Source: Nitrospinota bacterium
GTDB lineage: Bacteria > Nitrospinota > Nitrospinia > UBA9942 > JAHJSF01
Direction of reading: 5' to 3'
DNA: 15,209 nt
Assembly (NCBI GenBank): GCA_018830405.1
Contig: JAHJSF010000032.1
Coordinates: 1 to 15,209, forward strand
Of this stretch, positions 7,915 through 15,209 are shown in pieces; the stretch's first letter is position 1; every line of letters begins with the position of its first letter. The notes under the pieces were generated by a model. It was not told the origin of the DNA. It saw only the letters and a list, made by a program, of their open reading frames with translations, and did no database searches. A program made the position numbers and the translations under genes.

Positions 7915-8892
7915 TTACCTCAGATGGCAGGCTACTTTTCTATTCCCCTCAATCTCTTTAAGCTCCGGATAGACCTCTTCGCATATATCTATTTTGTAGG
8001 GGCAGCGGGTGTGGAAATGGCATCCTTTGGGGGGATTGGCGGGGGAGGGGAGGTCCCCTTTCAATATAATCTTCTTTGAGCCGCTGAAGGGGTCTGTTGA
8101 GGGGATAGCTGATAAAAGGGCCTCGGTATAGGGGTGCGAAGGGGAATCATATAGAGTCTTTGTATCGGCCATTTCGACTATTCTGCCGAGATAGAGAACG
8201 ATAATGCGATTACATATATGTTTCACCACTCTCAGGTCATGGGAAATAATCAGGTAGGAGAGGCCATATTCTTCCTGTAGATCCATTAGGAGGTTCAATA
8301 TTTGGGCCTGAATAGATACGTCAAGGGCAGACACAGGTTCATCCCCTATTATCATGGCCGGATTTAGGGCAATCGCCCTGGCTATGGCTACCCTCTGTCT
8401 CTCTCCTCCGCTAAATTCGTGCGGGTAGTGCATCATCTGTTCAGGTTTCAGACCAACCTTTTTGAGAAGGGAGGCTACCATCTCTTCTCTTTCCCCCTTT
8501 TGGCCTATTTTGTGGACTTGGAGTGGTTCGCCGATTATATCGCCAACTCTCATCCTTGGGTTTAGGGAGGAGCGGGGGTCTTGAAAGATTATCTGCATAT
8601 CCTTCCTGATGGGACGCATCTCTCGGCTGGAGAGGTTGGTAATGTCCTCCCCCTTGAAGATTATTCGCCCCGCTGTAGGTTCGGTTAGCTTTAATATTGT
8701 TTTGGCCAGGGTAGACTTACCACAGCCAGATTCACCGACCACCCCGACTGTTTCACCTCGGGCAAGCTCGAAGCTTATCCCATCAACCGCATAGATGGTT
8801 CGCCCGCCGGTGATGATACCCTTACCTTCAACAAAATGCTTTTTGAGGTTAGCTGTTTTCAGAATGGGGGATTGTATAATATCTTTAGGCAT
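7915..8892 (-). CDS. OppF/DppF-type peptide ABC transporter ATP-binding protein, orphan
   Basis: The 325-residue cytoplasmic ATPase has all nucleotide-binding motifs: Walker A GESGCGKST (53-61), Q-loop Gln104 in FQDPRSSLNPRM, signature FSGGERQR (160-167), Walker B Asp184-Glu185 and H-loop His218. The C-terminal oligopeptide-transporter extension is present (HPYTEALLSAIP, then Cys291, Cys297, Cys304 and Cys322 in the GCxFHxRCPxxxxxC...ACH pattern). In some relatives these four Cys are reported to hold an iron-sulfur cluster. Such proteins normally pair with a second ATPase, two permeases and a binding protein to import peptides, nickel or sugars; none of these lies beside it here. It is last in the minus-strand run, 24 nt after the Na/Pi-type transporter gene, and converges with the hlyD-type gene. 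The substrate is unknown. Nickel is possible given the hyp genes, but unsupported. Confidence 0.9.
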   Translation of the reverse strand: MPKDIIQSPILKTANLKKHFVEGKGIITGGRTIYAVDGISFELARGETVGVVGESGCGKSTLAKTILKLTEPTAGRIIFKGEDITNLSSREMRPIRKDMQIIFQDPRSSLNPRMRVGDIIGEPLQVHKIGQKGEREEMVASLLKKVGLKPEQMMHYPHEFSGGERQRVAIARAIALNPAMIIGDEPVSALDVSIQAQILNLLMDLQEEYGLSYLIISHDLRVVKHICNRIIVLYLGRIVEMADTKTLYDSPSHPYTEALLSAIPSTDPFSGSKKIILKGDLPSPANPPKGCHFHTRCPYKIDICEEVYPELKEIEGNRKVACHLR

Positions 8893-8909
8893 TATTCTAC
8901 CCAGAAAAA

Positions 8910-8916
8910 CCTCCTT
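8910..8916 (-). promoter_or_regulatory. Strong Shine-Dalgarno sequence, unusually far from the ATPase ATG
   Basis: AAGGAGG on the minus strand begins directly after the stop codon of the upstream transporter gene. It lies 17 nt before the ATG at 8892, too far for ordinary initiation. The only Leu-type alternative start in frame is CTG at 8904-8902, 5 nt from the motif, which would add four residues (reading CTG as Met: M-G-R-I). Either the motif is used inefficiently or a non-standard start is used. Confidence 0.5.
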
Positions 8917-10599
8917 CTATTTTTCTCCCGACAAGGCCTCGGCAATATTTAGGGCATGGTCTTTTATACGCCTGTAGGCATTTAACATATCGGTGTATAT
9001 AAGGCTCTTTAGGGGACTTGCCTCCCCCTTTTCGACACGGGCCACATGTTCCGAGCGGTATCTCTTCATCGTATTGGTGACGATCTTAGCCAAATTTCTG
9101 GCTTCGGGGAGTATGTTTTTGTTATCCTCTTTGACTGCTTTATTTATCGTTGAGATATAATCTTTGACCCGGTCATGGAGATCGAGAAGATCTCTTTCGC
9201 CTTCTTTAGAGACCAGATAATTATTCTCAATCATCTTTAGGTTAAGCTTCAAAATGTTTGTTATATAGTCACTTATCGATTCATACTCGTCAGCCATACG
9301 TAACTGCATTCTGGTATCATCAACCATTTCGTGGGACAGTGTCCCCCCCATTATCCTACTCAGGAATTCAACCACCTCCTTTTGGACAATGTCGAGGTCA
9401 TCTTCGTATTTGAATAGTATGTCGGCCAATCTCCTGTCGCCTTCCTTTTTAACTATGAGTTCTCTCAGGTAATCGAGCATTTCTAGTACCTTGTTCCCCA
9501 TCTTGGTTATCTCCTTTTGCGACTGTTCAATGGCCACAACGGGGGTCTCCAGCATTCTTACGTCGAGGGCGGTTAACCTGACTTCCTCCTCCTCTCTTTC
9601 TGGGACAATTTTTTCCAACAGCTTGACCATCAGCGGGACAAGGGGGAGGAATAGGAGTACATTGACCACGTTAAAGACGGTATGGGTTAAGGCGATGCCC
9701 TTCATGGCATAGGGATAGATTGTCTGGCCATCTGTCCCAATTGCAGACAGACCAGGGTCTGTAATAGATATCCATCTAATCAATTTCATGTATATGGGGA
9801 ATATTGATGTAATCCATAAAACCCCTATGATGTTGAATAGTATATGGGCGTATGATGCCCGTTTGGCATTGTAGGAGGAGCCGAGTGAGGCCAAAAAGGC
9901 GGTAATGGTGGTTCCTATATTTTCCCCCAATACCAAGGCGGCTGCTGTAGGAAAGTCTATAATGCCGGTAAAGGCAAGCCCCATAGTAATACCGAGGGTA
10001 GCCGAGGACGATTGGACAATGGCTGTCAGAACGGCACCGGCCGCAACACACTTCATAACTCCCAAATAGTTAGTGGGGGAAAACTTGGAGAACCACTCTA
10101 AAAATATCGGAACATCTTTTATAGGGGAGAAACCGTTTTTCATCAGCTCAAGGCCGAAGAAAATCATTCCCAATCCGAGGGTTACGGTGGCCAAGTGGCG
10201 TATATTTTCCCTATTGGTGAAAAGGTAGAAGATGGCTGAGAAACCGATTATAGGTAGACCATACTTTCCTATTTTAAGAACGAGTATCCAGCCGGTGATT
10301 GTTGTTCCTATGTTTGCCCCCAGGATAACTCCTATCGCTTGGGTAAGGGTCATGATGGAGGAGTTAACCATACCGACTACCATAACGGTGGTTATGGAAC
10401 TTGATTGTACCAAGCAGGTAACTAGTGTTCCTACGCCACAGGCGACTATAGGGTTGCCGGTTATGGCGTTTATCAGCCTCCTAAGCTTTTCTCCGGCGTA
10501 GGCCTGCATGCCGTCGGACATATACTTCATTCCTAGTAGGAATATGCCCAGACCACCTACCACCATAAATAACATTTCGATGATAACTTTAGATTTCAT
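8917..10599 (-). CDS. Na/Pi-cotransporter family protein with PhoU-like C-terminal domain
   Basis: The 560-residue membrane protein has the inverted-repeat signature of the NptA/YjbB family: LVQSSSITTV (63-72) pairs with IVQSSSATLG (194-203), and GANIGTT (94-100) pairs with GENIGTT (225-231). About eight to ten hydrophobic segments fill residues 5-330. From about 355 the protein becomes charged and helical, with the pattern of a PhoU-like four-helix domain (QKEITKMGNKVLEMLDYLRE...), which is common in bacterial members. Family members move phosphate with sodium, in some cases outward; direction here is unknown. The start is the ATG in the TAATG that also ends hypF, with AAAGGG about 9 nt upstream. 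The placement suggests co-transcription with hypF and with the ATPase gene 24 nt downstream. No Pho-box was recognised. Confidence 0.93.
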   Translation of the reverse strand: MKSKVIIEMLFMVVGGLGIFLLGMKYMSDGMQAYAGEKLRRLINAITGNPIVACGVGTLVTCLVQSSSITTVMVVGMVNSSIMTLTQAIGVILGANIGTTITGWILVLKIGKYGLPIIGFSAIFYLFTNRENIRHLATVTLGLGMIFFGLELMKNGFSPIKDVPIFLEWFSKFSPTNYLGVMKCVAAGAVLTAIVQSSSATLGITMGLAFTGIIDFPTAAALVLGENIGTTITAFLASLGSSYNAKRASYAHILFNIIGVLWITSIFPIYMKLIRWISITDPGLSAIGTDGQTIYPYAMKGIALTHTVFNVVNVLLFLPLVPLMVKLLEKIVPEREEEEVRLTALDVRMLETPVVAIEQSQKEITKMGNKVLEMLDYLRELIVKKEGDRRLADILFKYEDDLDIVQKEVVEFLSRIMGGTLSHEMVDDTRMQLRMADEYESISDYITNILKLNLKMIENNYLVSKEGERDLLDLHDRVKDYISTINKAVKEDNKNILPEARNLAKIVTNTMKRYRSEHVARVEKGEASPLKSLIYTDMLNAYRRIKDHALNIAEALSGEK

Positions 10600-12962
10600 T
10601 AATCATTTCCCTTTATTCTATTTAAGGCAACAGCCACTTTACCAAGTGCAATTCCCCCGTCGTTAATAGGTGTTTTTACGGGGGTAAAGACACTGAAACC
10701 GCAAGACTCAAGGTTTGATATTATTTTTTTCAGAAGGAACCTATTTTGAAAGACACCACCGGAAAGACAAACTCTGTTAAACCCATATTGTTTTCTCACA
10801 TCTTGGCAACTGTCAACAAGTGCCGCCGATATAGTGTTATGGAAGATAGCCGATGCCGAGGCTATATTTCGTTTCATTGCCCCCCATTCTATAAGTTCTC
10901 TCATCATCGGGTCAAGGTTTATCTCTCCGTTTTTTTCGATACTGTATTTGAGTATTCGCTCCTCTTTTATGTCGGCTATCATCTCAAGTTTTATAGGGGC
11001 TTCACCCTCAAAGGTGTTGTAATCCTCTATCCCTAATATAGATGCAGCTGCATCAAAATACCGCCCTAGCCCGGATGAGAGGGGGGTATTGATATTCCCC
11101 TTGAGCATCGCTACTACCTGGGAGATTTTCTTCTCCCCAATGCGTTCGACAAATCTAGGATGTGCCCCATACAGCTCTTCCCCGTATAGGCGGTAGAGTA
11201 GGGCGGTGGATATCCTCCAAGGTTCTCTGGCAGCCATATCCCCTCCGGGAAGAGCGATAGGCTTTATATGTCCCAGCCTTGTAAATGAGGAGTAGGAGAC
11301 ACCCAAGACCTCCCCCCCCCATATTGTTCCGTCGTCCCCATAGCCGGTCCCATCCATAGCCAGTCCTATAACCTCTCCCTCTAAGCGATGCTCCGCCATA
11401 ACCGAGGCGATATGGGCATGGTGGTGCTGAACCTCTATAACCGGCTTGTTAAACACCCGGCCATACTCCCTTCCGTAACGGCTGCTGAAATATCCGGGGT
11501 GTTTGTCGACTACAATATATTCAGGTTCAATCCTGAATATCCTTTTATAGTGTTCAATAGATTCTTGAAATGAGTAGTAGGCCTGACTATGTTCCAAGTC
11601 GCCTATGTGAGGTCCAAGAAATACACGGTTTCCACTGGCCAAGGCAAAGCTGTTTTTCAGATCCCCGCCACAGGCCAGGAGGGGAGGGGAGGTCTCATTA
11701 ATAGATATGGGAGCTGGAACAAAACCACGCGAACGCCTTACTATGGATACGATTTCCTTGCGGGGGGCGAAAGTTTTTATAACCTGAACGACCGAATCAT
11801 CACACCTCCAAACAATCTCTCTGTCATGTATTAGAAAGTAGTCGGCAATCCCGCCAAGCCTCTCAAGGGCATCATCATCCTTAAAGACTATCGGCTCATT
11901 GCTGACATTGCCGCTGGTCATAACTAGGGCCTTAAAGTGGAACGGCTCCCTATATCCTTCATTGCCGGCAGCAAAGAGGAGATAATGGATTGGGGTATAG
12001 GGGAGCATCACCCCAAAGTATCTATTGTTGGGGGCTACTGATGGAGCTATCTTACCTGTGGTTAACTTATCAATCAGAACAATTGGGCGCTCTTTGCTAA
12101 GTATAAGCCCTTTTTCATTTTCAGTCGGAGAGGCATACTTCTCTATAGTCTCGATATCGGGAGACATAAGGGCAAATGGTTTATTCTTCCTATATTTCCT
12201 TTCCCTCAGAGCAATAACTGCCTCCTCGTTTTCGGCGTCGCATACCAGGTGATATCCTCCTATACCCTTTATTGCCAAAATCTTACCTCTCTTTAGTTGA
12301 GACACTGCCTCAGATATTTGGGCTTTGGAATTTATCTTTTTCCCATTGCTATCAAGGAGTGAAAGGGTAGGCCCGCAGATAGGGCAGGCATTGGGTTGGG
12401 CGTGGAAACGTCTATCTGAGGGGGCATCATATTCTGAGGCGCATTCTCCGCACATCTTAAACCCCTTCATTGAGGTTAGAGGTCGGTCGTAAGGAGTTCC
12501 TTCTATGATGGTATACCTTGGGCCGCAGTTGGTGCAGTTGATGAATGGATATTCAAATCGTCTATCCTTTTGCTCAAAAAGTTCTCTGAGACAATCTGGA
12601 CAGACGTTATAGTCTGGAGAGATAAGGGTTGTTTCTTCTGAGGAGGAGGTTTCAGTTTCAACAATATTAAAATCGGTATCCCTCTTAACAGCTATTTCTG
12701 TTACCTGAATGTCAGTTATATCTGATAGGGGAGGGGGGGTGTTCTTAATTGACTCGATAAACGTGTCGAGAGATTGCTTCTCTCCCTCTGCCTCAATCTC
12801 AACACCGAGACGATTGTTGAGGACAAAGCCCTTGAGGTTATTCTTTTGGGCTAGGTTAAAGATGAAGGGGCGGAAGCCAACCCCCTGGACAATTCCTCTG
12901 ATATTTATCTTGAGTCTTTTTTTATTAGGCATTTGTTTATTATATATCGTAATTTTTTTCAT
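10599..12962 (-). CDS. hypF: Carbamoyltransferase HypF, [NiFe] hydrogenase maturation
   Basis: HypF makes carbamoyl-adenylate from carbamoyl phosphate and ATP and passes the carbamoyl group to the C-terminal Cys of HypE, the first step towards the hydrogenase CN ligands. All domains are visible in the 787 residues: acylphosphatase (GIVQGVGFRPF, 23-33); four zinc-finger pairs CPDC (121-124), CTNC (143-146), CGEC (171-174) and CPIC (193-196); a YrdC-like domain (about 212-400, KGIGGYHLVCDA and MTSGNVSNEP); and a Kae1-like domain with HHHAH (513-517), DGTGYGDDGTIWGGE (537-551), LSGGVFQN and NDGGIALGK. The start is uncertain. The first ATG is at 12962, next to a hairpin; the second ATG at 12932 would give a 777-residue protein whose acylphosphatase motif sits at the more usual distance from Met. 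Neither has a canonical Shine-Dalgarno sequence. hypE lies upstream across a repeat-filled 260-nt gap. Confidence 0.96.
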   Translation of the reverse strand: MKKITIYNKQMPNKKRLKINIRGIVQGVGFRPFIFNLAQKNNLKGFVLNNRLGVEIEAEGEKQSLDTFIESIKNTPPPLSDITDIQVTEIAVKRDTDFNIVETETSSSEETTLISPDYNVCPDCLRELFEQKDRRFEYPFINCTNCGPRYTIIEGTPYDRPLTSMKGFKMCGECASEYDAPSDRRFHAQPNACPICGPTLSLLDSNGKKINSKAQISEAVSQLKRGKILAIKGIGGYHLVCDAENEEAVIALRERKYRKNKPFALMSPDIETIEKYASPTENEKGLILSKERPIVLIDKLTTGKIAPSVAPNNRYFGVMLPYTPIHYLLFAAGNEGYREPFHFKALVMTSGNVSNEPIVFKDDDALERLGGIADYFLIHDREIVWRCDDSVVQVIKTFAPRKEIVSIVRRSRGFVPAPISINETSPPLLACGGDLKNSFALASGNRVFLGPHIGDLEHSQAYYSFQESIEHYKRIFRIEPEYIVVDKHPGYFSSRYGREYGRVFNKPVIEVQHHHAHIASVMAEHRLEGEVIGLAMDGTGYGDDGTIWGGEVLGVSYSSFTRLGHIKPIALPGGDMAAREPWRISTALLYRLYGEELYGAHPRFVERIGEKKISQVVAMLKGNINTPLSSGLGRYFDAAASILGIEDYNTFEGEAPIKLEMIADIKEERILKYSIEKNGEINLDPMMRELIEWGAMKRNIASASAIFHNTISAALVDSCQDVRKQYGFNRVCLSGGVFQNRFLLKKIISNLESCGFSVFTPVKTPINDGGIALGKVAVALNRIKGND

Positions 12963-12963
12963 T

Positions 12964-12997
12964 TCCCCCTTTAGTAAAGGGGGATTAAGGGGGATTT
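12964..12997. repeat. G/C-rich hairpin repeat abutting the hypF start
   Basis: TCCCCCTTTA (12964-12973) and TAAAGGGGGA (12975-12984) are perfect 10-nt inverted arms around one base. A second GGGGGATT copy follows at 12989-12996, giving a direct repeat of GGGGGATT(AA) and hence two possible partners for the C-run. From memory this matches a dispersed intergenic repeat found in several anaerobic bacterial lineages; copy number in this genome is unknown. On the hypF transcript the hairpin would end 1-2 nt before the first AUG. Confidence 0.8.
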
Positions 12998-13046
12998 GTT
13001 TTTCCCTTCATTTCTTGCTCGTCCAAGAAACGAAGCAAAGAAGACA

Positions 13047-13185
13047 CCGCCTGCTGATTTTTCTAACGGCTTGAAATAACGGTTGGCTTCGGCGTCTAAA
13101 AAACTCGTCGGGCTAAAGCCCTCCTCAAACAGTTTTAGACTTTTTCCTCAGCCACCCTATTTCAATCCTAAAAATCAGATGGCGG
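13047..13185. repeat. Large imperfect palindromic intergenic element between hypE and hypF
   Basis: Nested inverted repeats share a centre near 13116. They are: GGGC-TAAA-GCCC (13110-13121); GTCTAAAA/TTTTAGAC (13094-13101 and 13133-13140); GGTTGGCT/AGCCACCC-like arms (about 13081-13088 and 13150-13157); TTGAAATA/TATTTCAA (13071-13078 and 13159-13166); and a 16-nt outer pair (13047-13062 and 13170-13185) matching at 14 of 16 positions. The segment has no credible gene and accounts, with the neighbouring hairpin repeat and a smaller imperfect hairpin (about 13011-13044), for most of the 260-nt gap. It resembles a non-autonomous mobile element or REP-like unit; an RNA-level role in the hypE-hypF transcript is possible. 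Confidence 0.75.
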
Positions 13186-13222
13186 AAATGGGAATAGGAA
13201 GGCGCTTTTTTAGGAGAAAAAT

Positions 13223-14236
13223 TTAGCAAATTCTGGGGAGCTGATCCCCAACCATCATTTCAACTATACGGCTTCCGATGAAACCAGTCTTCATTTCGAC
13301 TATAGAGGGGTGCTCTTCGGTTACCTCGCCAATAATAGCAGCACCTTTCCCCTCAGGGACTGTTCTCATCGCCTCTAATATCTTATCGGCCAATTCTGGT
13401 GGGACAAAGGCAATCAGTTTTCCCTCGTTGGCTACCTGTAGGGGATCGAGCCCCAATATCTCGCAGACCGATTTTACATCCTCACGGATAGGTATCAGCT
13501 TTTCATCTATTACAATACCGAGATTAGCCGCCGAGGCGACCTCATTAAGGGTTGAGGCTACCCCCCCTCTGGTCGGGTCTCTCATCATTCTGATATTAGG
13601 TTCAACGGATAGCATAGTCTTAACCAGGTCATAAAGAGGTGCTGTATCCGATTCTATTTTGCTCTCAAAACGTAGTTCTTTTCTCTGGGTAAGGACTGCT
13701 ATTCCGTGGTCGCCAATAGTCCCGCTGAGGATAATTTTATCCCCTACCTTTATATTTGTTGGGGCAATATTGGCGTATTCGGGAACTATACCTATGCCAG
13801 AGCTGTTTATGTAGAGTTGATCAGCCCCCCCCGAAACAACCTTGGTATCTCCTGTCACTATTTCTACATTGGCCCTCTTGGCTGCCTTAGCCATAGAATC
13901 GAGAACCCTCTTTAAGTCTTCCATAGGAAAACCCTCATGCAGAATGAATCCGACACTAAGGGCGATAGGGCGCGCCCCAGACATGGCAATATCATTAACC
14001 GTACCAAAGATGGCCAGCTCCCCTATATTACCTCCTGGAAAGAAGATAGGGTCGACCACATAAGAATCGGTGGTGAAGGCCAGTCTCCCCCTCTCAACGT
14101 CGATGATGGCCTGATCCCCAAGCTGGTTCAGCGTACTGTTCCCATAGGCGGGGAGAAAGTAGTCTCTAACCAGTTCGGCGGAAGCTGTTCCGCCCCCCCC
14201 ATGCGCCTTGGTTATAAATTTGTTGTTCCCCATCAT
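13223..14236 (-). CDS. hypE: HypE, carbamoyl dehydratase of [NiFe] hydrogenase maturation
   Basis: HypE uses ATP to dehydrate the carbamoyl group that HypF places on its C-terminal Cys, giving a protein thiocyanate that donates CN to iron on the HypC-HypD scaffold. The 337 residues match the family length. Visible marks are the glycine-rich AHGGGG (11-16), TTDSYVVDPIFFPGGNIG, the GDTKVV motif, DPTRGGVAS of the ATP site, and the essential C-terminal PRIC ending in Cys337. The tandem ATGs at 14236 and 14233 are both possible starts; only a weak GAGAG purine run lies upstream. The gene begins 20 nt after the hypD stop, so the two form one operon. Several Gly pairs are written GGGGGG, producing 7- to 8-nt G-runs within the motifs. 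Confidence 0.96.
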   Translation of the reverse strand: MMGNNKFITKAHGGGGTASAELVRDYFLPAYGNSTLNQLGDQAIIDVERGRLAFTTDSYVVDPIFFPGGNIGELAIFGTVNDIAMSGARPIALSVGFILHEGFPMEDLKRVLDSMAKAAKRANVEIVTGDTKVVSGGADQLYINSSGIGIVPEYANIAPTNIKVGDKIILSGTIGDHGIAVLTQRKELRFESKIESDTAPLYDLVKTMLSVEPNIRMMRDPTRGGVASTLNEVASAANLGIVIDEKLIPIREDVKSVCEILGLDPLQVANEGKLIAFVPPELADKILEAMRTVPEGKGAAIIGEVTEEHPSIVEMKTGFIGSRIVEMMVGDQLPRIC

Positions 14237-14256
14237 ATTGGTCTTTCTCTCGAAAA

Positions 14257-15209
14257 CTATTTTATTCGGAAGGATGAACGCCCGAAACGATAATATACGG
14301 AACAGCTCCCCTCATCAGACACCATACATGCCCCAACCGGGGTCTCCGGTGTACAGGTTTTCCGGAATAGGGGACAATCGGTCGGTTTCTTCCCCCCCCT
14401 CAATATCTGTCCGCAGATACACCCCTTTTGCTCTTTCTCTCCGGTAACCGGTTTTAGGCCAAACTCCCTCAGGGCATCAAAGCGGGCAAAATTTCCCTTG
14501 GGGCGCAGTCCGCTCCCGGGGACAAGTCCAATCCCTCTCCAATAGGCATCTATCGGTTCAAAGAGTTCGCCCATTAATTTGAGGGCATGAATATTTCCCT
14601 CCGGTTTAACCGCCCTGGTATACTCTATCTCCATATCGGCCCGCCCTTCGGCAACCTGTTTAACCAGTTGATATATGGCCTGTAGCATATCGAGCGGCTC
14701 AAAACCTGTTACCACACAAGGCTTTCCGGCATCTATTAGTATGTCATACATCGATATTCCGGTTATGGCGGTAACGTGACCGGGGCAGATAAATCCGTCC
14801 AGCGTAACCTCTCCCCCAAGGAGGGCGGCCAATATTCCGGGGATGGTCTTATGGGCAGAGAGGATATAAAAATTGTTGACCCCTTCACGTTCGGCTATCT
14901 TCATAGCCACGGCTGTTACCGGGACTGTGGTCTCGAAACCAACCGCAAAGAAGACCACCTTTTTGTTTGGATTTACTTTGGCTATCTGAACCGCATCGTT
15001 GGGGGAGTAGACGATCCTGACATCTGCCCCCAAGGCCTTGGCATCAGCCAAGCTTTTATCAGAACCGGGGACACGAATCATATCCCCGAAGGAGGTCATA
15101 ATGATATCTGGGCGTGAGGCTAGTTCTATGGCATTATCAATTTCGGTATAAGATGTTACGCAGACGGGGCAGCCCGGCCCTGTAACCATCTCTATACCTT
15201 TGGGCAGCA
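14257..15209 (-). CDS. hypD: HypD, Fe(CN)2CO cofactor assembly scaffold (5' partial)
   Basis: The frame is open to the right edge: the codons before the Met at 15189 read LPKGIE, which belongs to the conserved HypD stretch, so that Met is internal and the real start lies outside. About 316 residues are present and the N-terminal 50-60, with the conserved CGGHTH region, are missing. GPGCPVC (about 15164-15184) carries the Cys pair implicated in iron binding, and GFETTVP and SAHKTIPGIL are typical family stretches. The C-terminal iron-sulfur region has six Cys, in GCICG, TDC, KTC, GAC and GSC. HypD works with HypC, not visible here, to hold iron while CN from HypE and CO are attached. It ends with TAG 20 nt before hypE. 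Confidence 0.97.
   Translation of the reverse strand, partial: LPKGIEMVTGPGCPVCVTSYTEIDNAIELASRPDIIMTSFGDMIRVPGSDKSLADAKALGADVRIVYSPNDAVQIAKVNPNKKVVFFAVGFETTVPVTAVAMKIAEREGVNNFYILSAHKTIPGILAALLGGEVTLDGFICPGHVTAITGISMYDILIDAGKPCVVTGFEPLDMLQAIYQLVKQVAEGRADMEIEYTRAVKPEGNIHALKLMGELFEPIDAYWRGIGLVPGSGLRPKGNFARFDALREFGLKPVTGEKEQKGCICGQILRGGKKPTDCPLFRKTCTPETPVGACMVSDEGSCSVYYRFGRSSFRIK

Noticed and set aside
12939-12944. TATAAT as a firm hypF promoter
   Set aside because: The hexamer is right, but the sequence 17 nt upstream (GGGAAA-like) does not match a -35 box and the region is AT-rich by chance; kept only as a possibility in a finding.
12709-13074. Plus-strand open frame of 121 codons crossing the hypF start and the hairpin repeat
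   Set aside because: It is antisense to clear hypF acylphosphatase codons and ends in repeat sequence; no Shine-Dalgarno or family resemblance.
15187-15189. ATG at 15189 as the start of hypD
   Set aside because: Upstream codons LPKGIE continue the conserved HypD sequence to the window edge, and the essential N-terminal CGGHTH region would be missing.

Overview
The window looks like chromosomal DNA of a Gram-negative, probably anaerobic bacterium. An outer-membrane TolC-type protein and a complete type I secretion system imply a double membrane, and hypD, hypE and hypF imply a [NiFe] hydrogenase elsewhere in the genome. The taxon cannot be fixed from the sequence. The intergenic repeats (a TCCCCC...GGGGGA hairpin and a large imperfect palindrome) resemble, from memory, repeats seen in Desulfobacterota/Nitrospirota-type genomes; this is a weak hint only.

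Left half (2-7844, plus strand): a type I secretion operon. A large RTX calcium-binding protein, whose 5' end lies outside the window, is followed by a TolC-family outer-membrane protein, a HlyB-type ABC exporter and a HlyD-type adaptor. Every junction overlaps (38, 35 and 4 nt), so the four genes probably form one transcript with coupled translation. The RTX protein is most likely the substrate. It has an N-terminal array of 81-residue modules, two nonapeptide arrays, two poly-Asp inserts and a C-terminal tail that should carry the secretion signal.

Right half (7915-15209, minus strand): reading from the right edge, the order is hypD (start outside the window), hypE, a 260-nt gap filled with palindromic repeats, hypF, a Na/Pi-cotransporter family protein with a PhoU-like tail, and an OppF/DppF-type ABC ATPase without permease or binding-protein genes. 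HypE and HypF make the thiocyanate that becomes the CN ligand, and HypD serves the Fe(CN)2CO assembly scaffold. The hypF stop and the transporter start share one base, so two seemingly unrelated functions may be translationally coupled.

The two halves converge across a 70-nt gap with no convincing terminator. They differ in style: the tolC-hlyB-hlyD genes are visibly AT-richer, while the hyp genes are rich in GGG and CCC codons that create G/C homopolymers inside catalytic motifs. I saw no tRNA, rRNA, transposase or CRISPR array. No single element is clearly an undescribed system. The best leads are the poly-Asp inserts in the RTX protein, the palindromic element between hypE and hypF, the hairpin at the hypF start, and the hypF-transporter-ATPase arrangement.
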